Counted from the first letter of the stretch, positions 1 to 12,215 are shown. The stretch is 64,000 nt of DNA from Sinonovacula constricta (GCA_007844125.1 CM017556.1:23939277-24003276); one strand, 5' to 3'. Numbers and translations: made by a program. The notes: generated by a model not told the origin, from the sequence alone.

Positions 1-200
1 AACCTTATTTTTTATTGATGCAGAAAGTTTAGATTATGATTCATTTTCTATTGATCAAATTAGTAAATTTATTTATGATGCAACTAAAACAGACGTTTTA
101 TAGGAAATGATAAGTAGGTAATGTTGATATTTTAAACTCAATCGTAGATAAAGTATTTTATTATTCAACGTCTGTTGATGAAGTGGTAAATGAGCTTTAA
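1..200 (+). mobile_element. LINE fragment (end of endonuclease / linker), degenerate
   Basis: Short open stretches on the plus strand (a frame ending near 103, then one reading ...SIVDKVFYYSTSVDEVVNEL to a stop near 200) resemble the poorly conserved region between the endonuclease and reverse transcriptase of APE-type LINEs. The frame is interrupted by stops. It appears to continue after the repeat block at 199-1015, in the linker fragment near 1130. The family assignment is weak, because this part of LINEs carries few diagnostic motifs. Confidence 0.3.
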
Positions 201-1015
201 AGGCGGTTACTGTCGGGTTTGCTCTTTTCGTTAAATGACTCATCACAAATTTGTTCTTACTTTTCGCTTGGCTTGCATGTGAAATACCTTTGTTTTGTGC
301 CTTTTCTGAGTTTGGTATATGTTGCAATGCTCATAGGACGTTGTCATATATTCTTATTCATGATCACAACAATGTTACTTGTGCAGTGTGGCGGTCGTAA
401 AAAATCTTCCCGTGCATGTAATCTATGTTGTCATTTAATTCATCCTATAAGGATTGTTACGTGTATTTGCTTTGATGGACATTGGACTTTGGTTCTTCAA
501 TTCCATCTTCACATGAACAGGATGCTACAACCATTTATTCGTCTCTGGTCATTTTTGTTCATTATTCAGAAGTTATTGTTATTTTATTGTCAACCATTTT
601 TGTGTAGTTTTTCAAATCGAAATAATACCATATTCTTTTCTAAACACTATGTAGACATTATATTTCAATGACGTCACTACTTTCGTCATAATTTTTAGAG
701 AATATCAGCGCTTGGACATTTTGTATTCAAGATCGTTTTTTCTTTTCATTGCTTGCATTTGAGAAACTCGTCAGGAAGTGCGAGGTTAGAGCTCTGTAAA
801 ACCGGTTTAAGCACCCCAGGCGGTCCATATTGCCGACTGACCGTTCAAAGGCGGTAACTGTCGGGTTTGCTCTTTTCGTTAAATGACTCATCACAAATTT
901 GTTCTTACTTTTCGCTTGTCTTGCATGTGAAATACCTTTGTTCTGTGCCTTTTCGGAGTTTGGTATATGTTGCAATGCTCATAGGACTTTGTCATATATT
1001 CTTATTCGAGTAAAC
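199..1015 (+). repeat. Non-coding repeat with two direct copies (199-360 and 847-1006)
   Basis: About 160 bp beginning AAGGCGGT(T/A)ACTGTCGGG occurs at 199-360 and again at 847-1006, with only a handful of mismatches. Both copies end in GTCATATATTCTTATTC, which also occurs at 2022-2038 inside a LINE. The 690-860 part is related, in reverse orientation, to 6125-6560. The short open frames here (for example minus 73-327 and 727-975) differ little from each other only because the DNA is duplicated. They show no protein signature. Confidence 0.65.
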
Positions 1016-1099
1016 TGTTTTATTTTGTCATCGTTTGGTAAATCTTATACCATTGTTAAAGGTTCATTCAAAAATAGTAGAAAAGCTAAATGTGAATGA

Positions 1100-1420
1100 T
1101 TTGATCAAAGATGTAAGTCTGCACGTCAGGATTCTTGAAACGCTAGTAAACAATACAAAAAGTACAAATCAAACGAACACTTATTATTTGTTAAAGCTAA
1201 GCTTAAAGACTACAAATCTATTATTCGAAAATCGAAAGTTGCATTTGATATTAAACAAAAACAAGAACTTCATAAGTTATCTAAAACAGACCCAAACAAG
1301 TTTTGGGGTGAACTAAAGAAAGTTAAAAAAAACAACAACAAAAAACACACAAACAATAAATCAAAATTTTTATTTATTTTTTGGATCATTTTAAAAGTAT
1401 ATTTTCTAATAAAATCTGTC
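1100..1420 (+). mobile_element. LINE linker fragment between endonuclease and RT
   Basis: Plus-strand translation around 1185-1330 reads LKDYKSIIRKSKVAFDIKQK followed by QELHKLSKTDPNKFWGELKK. This is the lysine-rich linker with the 'P..FW' motif typical of APE-type LINE polyproteins just before the reverse transcriptase. The frame is broken (another frame is open from 1035 to 1316), and it ends in an A-rich tract before a fresh LINE copy begins near 1440. It is probably the continuation of the fragment at 1-200, interrupted by the repeat at 199-1015. Confidence 0.5.
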
Positions 1421-1439
1421 AACGGACAGCTAGGCTAAT

Positions 1440-3585
1440 CACGGTGAACATGGTGCACGGAGGACGGGAGAAGCCTAGGGCAAGGGCAGTCGGCAGTTGA
1501 AAATACTTCAGTGGAATGTACACGGACTGTTTTCTAAACTTAAGGATGAAGACTTTCTTTACACTTTTCGTGACTATGACTTTATGCTATTTTTAGAAAC
1601 GTGGCATACTCGATATAGTGACGTAACCATACCTGGTTATGAATATTTTAATTGTTATAGATCACGATCGAATAAGTAAGCTAAACGGCAAAGCGGAGGA
1701 ATAATTATATACTATAAAACATTGCTGACTTATTACATAGAACTTATAAAAAATAACAATGGATTCTTGTGGTTTAAAATTTAAAAAAGAACTTTTTGAT
1801 CAATGCACTGACGGTTTATTGTTTTGTGTTACCTACATACCACCGGAAGACTCTACAGTATTTAGAAATGCCACGCCCGACTTACTTGAATTTGATTTCT
1901 TAGTAGCAATAGGCGATATCTTACAATATTGTGATAAAGGCAGACTTTTTATTGCAGGATATTTTAATGCAAGAGTTAACGATTGTACTGATGGTGTATA
2001 GAATATTAACATACATTACTTTGTCATATATTCTTATTCATCCACATTCCGAACCAAAATGAAATTAGCATTCCACATAGAAAAAGTTAGGATAGAACTG
2101 TGAATAGTTTTGGCATGAAACTGCTTACATTCTGTAAAGAACACAGTATTATTTTGGTAAATGGCCGAAAAAGATGATGGAAATTGTACTTGCTATACTG
2201 TGAACAGAAGACATGCAGTTTCTAGCTTAGTTGATTATCTTGTTACAAATTACAGCGATTTTAATATGATTAAAAACTTTGAGGTACTGGATTTAAATGA
2301 ACACTCACACCACTGCCCAATTAAATATACTTTTGAAGCTAACAGTGTAGGTACAGTAGAAAATAATAGCCATTCTGTCATGAAAATAACATGGGATACA
2401 GAAAAACTAGAAACATTCAAGATAAGTTTGCAAGCAAATATAAATCAGTTTGGATTAAGGAAGGGTTATTCAACAGTTGATATTTTTGTCTTAAATTCTT
2501 TTGTTAATATTTTTCTAAGTAGAAACAAAAGGTTCTATGTTGCGTTCACTAACATAAGAAAAATTTATGATGGTATTTATAGAAATGGGTTGTTTTTTAA
2601 ACTTTACGGCCTATGGGTAGACGGAAGAATTTTAAGCATATTAAAAAGTATGTATGCATCAGAACAATCATGTGTGAAAGTGAATAATGTTAAGTCAAGT
2701 TTTTTTCAGAGTTGGATCGGGTGTAAAGTAAGAATAAGTCAAAATGTCATCTTAAAGAAGTGTTTTAATGTTTCACTAAATGATTGTTCTGATAGAAAAA
2801 GAAATTGGGTTGAAGCATGCAAGAAGATATTAGATGACTATGGTTTTTCGTGTGTGTTTTTATATCAATTATAATTTTAATTCTAAGATATTTGTGAAAT
2901 TGTTTAAAAGTATCGCTGTCGAATGTTTTATACAAGGCTTGATAGCATCTGTCGTAAGCAGCCAAGTACTAGTTGAATATGAAGTTTTTAAATAATGCTA
3001 AAAATACGAACCTTATTTGGATTTAGTACCGTATGATCTACGTTTTTACATTACTCGTCTACGTATATCTGCGCCTTTGATAAGAATGCAAACAGGTCGA
3101 TATTCAAATAGTTATTTACCGAGAAATGAGCGGTTATGTACATTTTCTAATACAAGATATATTGAAGATATATATCATTTGGTAGTAATTTGTCCATTGT
3201 ATAATGACTAACGTAAAAAGTTCTTACAATCTTACATTCATTGCAGACCGTCAGTTCATACGTTTTGTTGCATGATGAGTTCAGGGAAAAGAAAAGTTCT
3301 TATTAATATTGCTCAGTTTGTCAATCATGCATTTAAAGTGAGAAATAATTGTAGTAATTTACTCGATCTGTAGATTGATATTGCATTTTAGTATTTTTCC
3401 CTCTAAAGTAACATTACTCACCTCTTATAAGAAAACATAAATGTATAAGTTATTATTCATATTGAATTTTTTGCCTCCATCACGGTGACTGTATGTCAGG
3501 ATTGTTTGTTTTTTCTGTATCAAAGTCAATGTATGTATGGACTAGTCTTACTAATAAACTCTATTCTGTTTTGTTCTGGTGTCAC
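1440..3585 (+). mobile_element. APE-type non-LTR retrotransposon (LINE), internally deleted
   Basis: A decayed LINE read on the plus strand. Endonuclease start: 1497-1679 (KILQWNVHGLFSKL; FLETW), with stop codons. Endonuclease middle: 1759-2001 (VTYIPPEDS; GYFNARVND, where the usual catalytic GDFNAR has Y for D). Endonuclease end: 2161-2430 (SSLVDYLVTNY; LNEHSHHCPI). At about 2450 the frame runs directly into reverse transcriptase (GLRKGYSTVD, then LKSMYASEQSCVKVN), so the linker and RT N-terminus are missing. After 2725 it jumps past the YADD core to the C-terminal region (3017-3211: VPYDLRFYITRLRISA, HLVVICPLYND). A 3' UTR with AATAAA ends near 3585. It is non-functional. Confidence 0.8.
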
Positions 3586-3997
3586 GATTCCTCGAGGTTG
3601 GACGAGGATGACTTGAAACCTTGGAACAATAGGCACATTCGACTAACTGTCCACATTCTCCAAACTTAACCAGACATTGTTAAACACATATTTAATATGC
3701 GACCAATTTAATTTCAATTCACTGTTCATTGGCACAAAGCATACAAGCCATTGCCATATCTACTAAAGATAGTTGTTAAACACATATTTAATATGCGGAA
3801 ATGGGAGAAAAGTATGACAACATAAAATTAACATATCGTGGAAATAAAATGCTAATTACATTACTTGTATTACTTGACAATTTTACCATTTTCTTTAATA
3901 CAATATATTATGGAAAAAAAGTTGTGTGTTTTTTACAATAACAAAATATTTGACTAGAACGTTTAATTATTAAAGTACAAAAAATTAAGGTATTATG
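3586..3997. other. Non-coding, no recognisable gene
   Basis: AT-rich sequence between a LINE 3' end and a trinucleotide microsatellite. The phrase 'TTGTTAAACACATATTTAATATGCG' (given here in part: TTAAACACATATTTAATATG) occurs twice, near 3680 and 3776. No open frame with protein character was seen. Confidence 0.5.
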
Positions 3998-4083
3998 TTA
4001 ATGATGATGATGACGATGATGGTGATGATGACGACGACGACGACGACGATGATGATGATGATGATAATAATAATAATAATAAT
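3998..4083 (+). repeat. Trinucleotide microsatellite (ATG/ACG/ATA)n
   Basis: Consecutive GAT, GAC and then AAT triplets run for about 85 bp. The composition changes from GAT to GAC to AAT along the tract. Confidence 0.95.
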
Positions 4084-4439
4084 ATAGTAAATAAATGAGC
4101 AATTATATTCAATATAAATCGCTTATTCAGACATGTCGGCAAATAAATTGCCATTGGCCCTTAACAAATATTATGAAACAAGTATGACCATACATACACA
4201 CATTCAATAAATAAACATTCAATCCGTACATTCAACATATGATTATAGAAAATAGTCAGAGACAATAGTATTTACATAAATGCTGTGAGTGCCATGTTTA
4301 TCTGTCACATTAACATAATTAATTATATGTAACATAGTGTATATATATGATAATATATCATGCATATATGTTTTAGAAAAAGAAAAACAACAACAACTGA
4401 AGAGCCACAACATAGACATGTACGCAATTTGAAATATTT

Positions 4440-5990
4440 TCAAACAGTAATTATAACAGTTTACAGATGTTTACATATTCATATGTTTTCACAGAGTATT
4501 TAATATCAACCGATATATTTACCTAGTCAGGTAAGACAGCTTTAATACTTTTGAACCCATTACTCTGTTAATGGAAGTTTGTCTTATTTTAAAGATTTCC
4601 ATTAAGTATTTAGCTATGTTTATTTGTATTCTTTTATTAGAGGATGAGGGCATTGTATATTCTAAAGCGTTTCATTTGTTTTCTATATTTGTCAATATTT
4701 ATGTTATTAAGGTAACTTTCCAATTCAAAATTCTTTTTAAAAGACCTATAATATTCCATTTTAATGGACTGATTAATATATTCTAACTATGTTTGTATAA
4801 ACACATCTCTCACTATCTGTTTTATTGTCCTCATATCTGCATCTGATATAGAGGGGTTCTCCCAAAGATATATCAGGCCTACTTTGTCCAAGCAATTCTT
4901 CACATTATTATTGTTCAACATATTATACGCTTCATAAAAATATTAATGCGTTAAAGCATTGGTATTTTTTATTATTTTGGCCCAATATTTGAGTGATGTT
5001 TCTAAACATATGGCAGAAAGGGGAAACCGTCTAAGTTCTCCAAATACAGCCATACTTGTACTTTGTTTACAACCTCCCGTGATCTTTTTTAGGAATTTAA
5101 TATGCAGGCTGTGTTCTTCTTTGTACTGGTATATACCCTATACTTCTGATGAATATATAAGAATTGGTACAACCATTCTATCAAAAAGAAGCAATTTAGT
5201 TTTTAAGTCCATTTTTACCATAGAAAACAAAATACATTATTCATGGCTTTAAGAGCTTGACATGATAATGTTTTTACTCCCTCAATTAGTTTACCTGTCT
5301 TGCTGAATTTAAGACCAAGGTATACAAACTCATTCACTTCTTCAATTTTAATATTATTAATAGACCATTCATAGTTACTTTTGGCATATCTTTTTTTAGA
5401 TTTTAGTTTTTTTAACATTTATTGTTAGACCAGATTGTAATGAGCAGTCATCTAAACTATTTAATTGTGCCTTTAAGCTTTCCTTATCTATTGTAAAAAG
5501 AACAATGTCATCTGCAAACATAAGTAAGTATATTGAGAATTGATTTATATCTGTTTCTGTTAAACAATTGAAGTCTATTACTTTACATATATCATTGACG
5601 AATAATATAAATACTATCGGTGATAGGGGCTCGCCTTGCTTCAAGCCAATAGAAATATAAAAAAGTCAGACAATGTATGGTTGTTGGTCCTAATACATGA
5701 GGATATTCTATTTAATATGGCTTTTATAATATTAATAGACTTGCTACTCAATCCCAGACTAACTAGCTTTTGCCAAAGTATGTTATGGTTGATAGTATCG
5801 AAACAGCCTTTATAATCCACAAAACTGTGTACAATGTATTGTTGCTAGCAAACAGTTTTTGTATAATAGCATGCAAAATAAAAATACAGTCAACAGTACT
5901 ATGTTTGTTTCTGAACCCAAATTTGCATTCATTGAACAATTGTTTATCTTCACAATACACACTCAGTCTATTACACAGGCATAGGGAAAA
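4440..5990 (-). mobile_element. LINE, RT core to C-terminus (minus strand)
   Basis: On the minus strand, 5960-5763 reads FGFRNKHSTVDCIFILHAII. 5644-5396 contains KQGEPLSPIVFILFVNDI and the RT active-site box FADDIVLF. 5418-5215 reads EVNEFVYLGLKFSKTG. The frame then continues with stops through the LINE C-terminal region (YGIYQYKEEH, VFGELRR...) to about 4440. Several stops and frame changes show it is dead. Together with 6860-7300 it forms one LINE interrupted by the block at about 5990-6840. Confidence 0.8.
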
Positions 5991-6840
5991 TATTTTAGGT
6001 AAATAAGAAAAGGTTATATCAAACTTTTCACAGATATTTAAATTTTATCTACCAGTAGACAAACGCAAACAAGGTAAATGCAAATGTGACAAAACACAGA
6101 GACGAGACATAAAGAAAAACCATCAGTTACCGCCTTGGAACGGTCAATCGGCAAAAGGGCCAACTGGGGTGCTTAAACCTAGTTTGTGGAGCGCTCCAAC
6201 CTCGCACTTCCTGAAGAATTTTCTAGCAAACAAACAGTGTAAATAACAACATCCCGTCAAAGTGATACAACTAACAGTAAGCACCTGCATCGGGAGTTAA
6301 AACAGATACAATGAACTTATATACATACATAATAACACTAATAAAATAAACACATATGTACAGTTTGTACAGTAGATAAAAGCCTCGGCAACGTAAAAAC
6401 AAAACCCCCAAAATCAGTTTAAAATAAAACAGCCCAAGCGCTGATATATTATAAGATATTATAGGAACAAATAAGACAGCCCATGCGCTGTTATATTATA
6501 AGAACAAATAAAACATCCCAAGAGTTGATATATAACAAGATTAATTTAAATATGGCATATAATGCCATGACATCATGTTCCAAAAGTGTCAAAAGAGAAA
6601 TGTAAAAATTACGAAAGAAAACATCGAAATTTAGAAAACAACCTACCAACAAAATAAACGTAATATTGTTAAGAGCTAATAAGTTAAAAAACCAGTTCAT
6701 GAAAAGCCGAGGATTTATCCGCAGTTGGCATATTTTATGTAAGACAGGTACTAAAAATCCCGATGTTATACCTACTGTGCAATTTCACGTAAAGGGTATG
6801 GAGACTGCTCAAGTTGTCTCACCTATATAAGGGCACGACT
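5990..6840 (-). repeat. Repeat block interrupting a minus-strand LINE
   Basis: This non-coding block separates the two halves of the LINE reverse transcriptase. Its 6125-6230 part (ACCGCCTTGGAACGGTCAAT ... CTCGCACTTCCTGA) is the inverted counterpart of 770-860. 6425-6445 (CCAAGCGCTGATAT) is the inverse of the sequence near 703-720. Within 6425-6545 a 50-60 bp unit containing '(A/C)AGCGCTG(A/T)TATATTATAAG' is repeated about three times. It therefore looks like a copy of the 690-1015 repeat family inserted in the LINE. Exact ends and target duplication were not resolved by eye. Confidence 0.55.
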
Positions 6841-6859
6841 GGAGAGATGAAGAGCTAAT

Positions 6860-7300
6860 GCACATATATGAGTAATACATCTGTAGTTACTTGGATCATT
6901 TGGGTCATCTTTTTAATGTATTGGGACAATAATTCCCTTAGACCACATTTCTGGATATTCACCTGTCTCCAATATTTTGTTGAAAGGTGGCACAATGTAA
7001 GGTGAGATAAAATCATTTGCATCAATAAAAAACTCTGGTATAATGCCGCTACTTTTATTTCGTGCAAGTTTTTTAATATTTTTCTTTATTTCATTAACAT
7101 CAAAAGGTTTATCAAGCTCTTCAATAAATACATATACATATCTGTGCAATTATTATCTATGTCAGCATTTTCATAATAGACCTCCTCGTCTACTGAAAAA
7201 CTTGAAAAATGAAAATTAAATTTATTTTTCTCACTTGGATCATTTTTCTGTTTATTTGATAAGAATTCCTTCTTTGCTGTTATGCAACTTTCAAATGCAA
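6860..7300 (-). mobile_element. LINE, linker and N-terminal RT (minus strand)
   Basis: Minus-strand 7149-6913 reads FDVNEIKKNIKKLARNKSSG, then NDFISPYIVPPFNKILETGE and WSKGIIVPIH. A KKDDPNDPSNYR continuation runs to about 6870. This is the conserved entry into LINE reverse transcriptase. It pairs with the 4440-5990 portion. The ends toward 7300 are degenerate. Confidence 0.75.
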
Positions 7301-7314
7301 AAATCTACAATTCT

Positions 7315-8660
7315 TTTATTGAGCAAAGATGTAAACAACTTTGATAAGCAACTTAACAGAGTTACCCCACGGTAATTATTCACATCTCGCTTATCTCCCT
7401 TTTTATATAGTGACTCTATAATGTCATCCCTCTAGATGTCGGTAAAATGACCTCAATTCCAAATCATATTAAAAATGGCACATATGTATAAACAAAGTAT
7501 ATCTATACTCTCTATTAAATACTCATTTAAAATACAATCAATGGCATTTACTGATGACATACTATTTACTCCTTTTTTAAATACTTTACAGCATTTTACA
7601 TTTCACTGAATGTAAAAGGGAAATCCATTGCATCGTTATATTTATCGAAATGATATCTACAAAAATGTTCAGCCTCAACATAATTTGTCTGAAAAATGTC
7701 ACTCTCTAAGTTAGCAAAATAATCAAAGAATACATCAACTGTTATATTTTTATCTACACTTGTTCTACTCTTCTTAAAATACTTCCAAACATCCCTTGGT
7801 CTCTTGTTTTTGAGGTTCTCAACAACCGATAATCTTCTTTTGCTATAGCTTCTTTTAACACCACTCAACTTTTTTATACCGTTCTTTTGTCCAGACAATT
7901 TTTGTCCACTCTGGCCATTAATAAATAATTTAAAAGACCTAAGTGCTTTATAATAAACCCTCTTCGCTCTTATGCAATCTGCATCGAGCCAATCTTTTTT
8001 TTCTGACAGCGTATTTATATTAAACGTAGTTTTATTATACTCGAAGACTATATTTTTAGACAAAGGCGGGTCTGCAACATCACTTAGTCTTTCTGTGAAT
8101 TGCTTTACCGTATTATTTACTACGCTTACCACTTGCTCCGTATCATTTACTACGCTTACAATTTCTTCCGTACACCCCCGAATTAAATTGTTAAATTCAG
8201 GAAGTTTACTGATTAAGACTAATTGAACCCATCTTATAGATCTTCACACCATTTTAAATCGCTTTTTTGCTTCTCCTGTTTTCTCTAATCTTAAGTGAGA
8301 CATATCACATTGTAACGAAAATGACAAGGGCACATGATCGCTATACGGTGTCAACGGTCCGATTGTAAAATTGACAATACACGAGAAATCCCTTTCGCAT
8401 TGTTAATTACCGAGGTCCATTTTTCTGAGACATAGGTAAATTCCCGTTTCTTATAATCTCTCCCACACCGACCATTAACAATTCGTGCATCTGTACTTTA
8501 GCACAGGTCTATTAGACGTGTACCAAATGTGTTACACTTCTTGTCTTGTGAGGCTCTGTCAGCAAAACAATCGGGAATGTATTCTGCTTCATCTTAATAC
8601 ATATTTACTGTATCGCAAACTACAAAATCATGCTTTAATCCCACCACTGTAACAATCTTA
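7315..8660 (-). mobile_element. Second LINE copy: endonuclease C-terminus, linker and RT start (minus strand)
   Basis: Minus-strand frames between 8640 and 8280 carry endonuclease C-terminal character (a frame with RLIDLC, then NGRCGRD and MCPCHF), broken by stops. 8132-7596 is a 178-codon open linker containing KKDWLDADCIRAKRVYYKAL and NLKNKRPRDVWKYFKKSR. From about 7600 to 7315 the frame continues, with stops, into RT (KKGDKRDVNNYRGVTLLSCL and SKLFTSLLNKR). It ends just where the second LINE (6860-7300) begins in the same orientation, so two related LINEs are abutted. Confidence 0.75.
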
Positions 8661-9771
8661 AGTAAGAACAGTAGCTGTTTTACAATCATAACAATGTTAA
8701 CACAAAATAACATATACTGTTTCAATCCAACATTTAAAAATATTTACAAACAAATAACAAATTTATTTAACATAAAACATCCCAATTGAACTGAAATATA
8801 TATATATCAAAAATCATTTTACAAAAGCTGAAACATGCAAGTACAATAAGGTAAATACCTTTGTTTATGTCCTATTTAATCAGCACAATAAATGTTCAAA
8901 ATAGGTGTAAACTTATTATAAATATGTGTATGTATATGCAAATCTTAACAAAAATATTAATAAAAAAATACTTCTTCTTAACAATATATGATGCAAAATT
9001 TTTAAATCGTTTTGGGTTTTTTTTACAAAAATATCCATAAAAAGAATCTCAGATTGCTGTGGTTTTTGGCCCGTTTTGTAGACCGTAGGTCACATTCCCA
9101 AAAATATTTTTTCCCAATTTCAAGGAGAAAATTCCCAATTCAAATAAAGAGAGAATTGTAATTGTCACCCATTATCAAATAAACGACATAATTGAAATAG
9201 AGGTTGCTTTGTAAATGAGTAAAATATAAAAAAGAGTTGAATCAACCAAATATTTGAATAAAAACAATGCAAAAACTCCCAGTTCTAGGGATTCAGGTCA
9301 TGTTCCCAAAATGGTGAGAAAAACCGCCGAATTTCTAACATAATATGACCATTTATCATCAGTTGTCAGAATCAAAGGAGAGCAGATTAGACTAACGCCA
9401 CGATTATCTACATACCATCAAATCAGACTGGATTAGACATTTTTCCTTATTTATACTGTATTGTTAGTCTTATGTCTCACACGAAGTGTGTGTGACATTT
9501 GAGCCAAATATACTCAAAATGCTTCACAACTTAACAACATTCACAAATTTCCTTTTTTTAACTTCACTAGGAAGTCAAATCAATGCTTAATAAAAACATA
9601 ACTGCATTGCAAACACATATATACACTACGTAAAGCTTGAACAGACCATGTTGGTATAGACAAAGTACAGTAGAATGCTGTACTGTTTATACCTTTACAT
9701 AATATATTCGTATAAACTTTTTAGCAGTGCATACATTATGTAATACACATGCAGAAAATGTGTTCTTGGTG
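8661..9771. other. Non-coding, AT-rich; probable 3' flank of the minus-strand gene
   Basis: No convincing coding frame was seen. It lies downstream of the terminal exon (stop at 9772) of the minus-strand gene and may include its 3' UTR. A minus-strand AATAAA is readable near 8762, but its distance (about 1 kb) makes its use uncertain. Confidence 0.4.
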
Positions 9772-10397
9772 CTACGATTCTAAACAAGGATTATGCATCA
9801 CATGTTTAAAATTCATCACAAATTTAATGTCTGAACAGGACAATTGAAGACCATTATTAAAAATGTCTTCTTTTCTCAACAACAGCAAAATTTCTTTTCT
9901 GACAAAGTCAGAATTATAAATCATCGATTTTAGCTTTTCAGGCTTGTTAGTCTCCAACAGAAGACAACCGTCTGAAGTTGCTATAACACGATCAGCGTTT
10001 AAAAGTCTGAAAATGCTCTCCATTGATTCGTAATGTATATAAAAAAGAAGAAAGTTTACAAAGTTCGATGTACTTTCAAACTCTCTTTCTTCCTGGTCAG
10101 ACTTGTTACTAACAGTTTCAGGCTCATCAGGTTTTAGATACCTGATTTCAGGTACCCAATTGCAGTCCCTGATTTTATTGGCTGTGTCAACTGGATTCTG
10201 CTTTCTTCTCTTGTTCACATGTTTAAGTATTCGACGCGAAAGCAAAACCTTCAATTTAAGGCACTTATTGTTTCTATTTTGTGAGTCTTCATAATTGTTA
10301 CTCCAATACCGGTCTCTACTAACATAGTCTTCAACTGGTGTAAGTGTTGTGCATACCTCGCTGTGATGGGGTTTGCCATCCTGACCTGAAGAAAGTA
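9772..10397 (-). CDS. Terminal exon of large unknown minus-strand gene (exon 13)
   Basis: This is a 626-bp open exon. The acceptor TTTGTCGTTTCAG lies just upstream on the minus strand. Reading from the third exonic base gives LSSGQDGKPHHSEVCTTL and continues without a stop through the 160-codon ATG frame at 10254 to the stop at 9772. The two leading bases complete the single base left by exon 12 (13360-13459), so the phases agree. The C-terminal half looks like a folded domain (FVNFLLFYIHYESMESIFRL; ATSDGCLLLETNKPEKL; FVRKEILLLL), with a basic stretch before it (HVNKRRKQNP). I do not recognise the family and assign no function. Confidence 0.62.
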
Positions 10398-10611
10398 CTG
10401 AAACGACAAAAGGAAAACGCTCATGTTAAACAAGTTGCCAATTGGTTATTTTGTTTATGGCTTTAAAGGTTAAAAGATAGCTTAACAGTTGCGATAAAGG
10501 AATTTGCATAACAGCATGTATTTTAAAATAGTTTTTCTATGGACTTAAATTTTGTTCGCAATTTGTAGCTGTCTTAGCAAAAATAATGTTGACTGATTAA
10601 ATTTCCTGGGC

Positions 10612-11622
10612 TCTACAAAAAAGAGGGTCATGATGGGCCTTAATTGCTTACGTGAGGACACGGGCTTTTAGCAGGCTCATACCTGATGTCAAGTAATTAT
10701 GAGATATTTACTTTAGAAATCTTTGGTGAAGGTTGGGCCATTCGTGTGGCAATTGGGCAATTGTAACAATATCTACAATTGTACCTAATAACATACTGAA
10801 TCCACATGACCCACTTCAAAACACATATATAAGATATCATACTGGCAATCATCCTGGCCAAGTTTGGTTAAGATTGGGCCATCAATTTGGCCTCTAAGTG
10901 TTTTCAAATGTTTTTCTAACATTTGACCTAGTGATCTAGTTGTTGACCCCAATGATCAAACTCATCGCAGATTTCTTGCAGGCAAACATTCTGGAGATGT
11001 TAAGTGAAGATTAGGCTACAAATATGGACTCTAGTGTGCTCACATGCTTTTTCTGAGGTTTGACCTAGTGACCTACTTTTTGACCCCACGTGACCCAATA
11101 AAATACTCATCCAAGATTTCAAGCAGACAAACATTCTGATTGAGTTTGGTGAAGATTGTGACCTCTTTTTTGTTTTACCGCACGTGACCCATTAACGAAC
11201 TCGTCCAAAATTTCATGCAGACAAGCATTTTGACCAAATTTGATGAAGATTAAATTGATGATGATGATTTGCCTGAAATAATTGTTTTGACCCCACGTAA
11301 CCCAATAATATACTCATCCCAGATTTCAAGCAAACATTCTGACCAGATTTGGTGAAGATTGGGCTATTAATGTAATTAGTGTGTTCGCAAGTTCTTCCTA
11401 TAATTTGACCTAGTGACCTACTTTTTGACCCAAGGTGAACCAATAATTAACACATCCAAGATTTCATGCAGACAAATTTTGACCAAGTTTGATGAAGATT
11501 GGATAAAAACTCTGGCCTCTAGCATGTTCACAAGCTAACATGTTGACGCCGCACGACGGATGCCGGACGAAGGGGTATCAGAAAAGTCCACTATGAGCAA
11601 GTTGTGCTTAGGTGAGCTAAAA
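10612..11622 (+). repeat. Dispersed element with ~150-bp internal tandem units
   Basis: It starts near 10612 with a degenerate GGGTCATGATGGGCC palindrome-like end and CTTAATTGCTTACGTGA. It continues with about 150-bp units carrying 'TGACCTAGTGACCTACTTTTTG', read here as TGACCTAGTGACCTAC plus TTTTTGACCCC, and 'CAAGTTTGGTGAAGATTGGG'. It ends near 11622 with GGACGAAGGGGTATCAG ... AGGTGAGCTAAAA. The same family occurs inverted at 12340-13306 and as a long copy at 38816-41082. It is a non-autonomous element of unknown class, and I see no coding capacity. Confidence 0.7.
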
Positions 11623-11854
11623 TTGGCATTACAAGTATGCACTTGTATTGCGGGAATGAGGCTTATGCCTGCATTGACTGTGTAAGGTAATTGCATGTAA
11701 CAGAATAGCAAATTCGGTGCATATATGAAGGTCAACTGTGAAAAGAAGTTAAAAGGTAATTAAAGGTAGTTTGAGGTTTTGTTATTCAGGAGTACAGCCT
11801 GCTCCATGTTATTAAAACATTCTTCCTGTTAATTGTTATCACCCTGTTTTATAC

Positions 11855-12215
11855 ATTGAAAATGGCCTTCTTTAGAGTCCACGGCAACCCACCCGGCAAC
11901 CCCTCCCCACCCAAGAAAATCATTCTGTGAGACCACAGCTGGACACTTATTTTGTTTATTAAAAACACAAGGGTGCCATGGGGAAAGGTATTGTAAAACA
12001 GTCAGTCACACATTATGGACATTGGCTTACTGCACTGCCATTGTTCAGTGACACTCTAATCCCCACCCCTTTCCTAATACCAGTGCCTATCCCCAACCCA
12101 TTAACCTACCACTGTGATCACTGTGTGCAGCCAGAAAATTTAAGATTCAATTTTCAATGTCTTTACTATGTACAGAGAAAATTGTTTAGTGATGTCTAAT
12201 AATGCGTGCTTATAT
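11855..12215 (+). repeat. Diverged copy of the sequence flanking the 24-kb and 27-kb exons
   Basis: The sequence from ATTGAAAATGGCCTTCTTTA through AAAACAGTCAGTCACAC, TTACTGCACTGCC and CTAATCCCCACCCCTTTC to TGTGATCACTGTGTG and CAATTTTCAATG parallels 23960-24300 (and 27016-27245) in the same order. The copy is diverged but unmistakable. Unlike the other two copies it is not followed by the 114-bp exon. The open frame 11978-12199 simply reads through this repeat. Confidence 0.65.

Noticed and set aside
219..671. 150-codon plus ORF with hydrophobic stretches
   Set aside because: Half of it lies in a duplicated non-coding repeat. There is no recognisable family, and the second copy does not preserve the frame.
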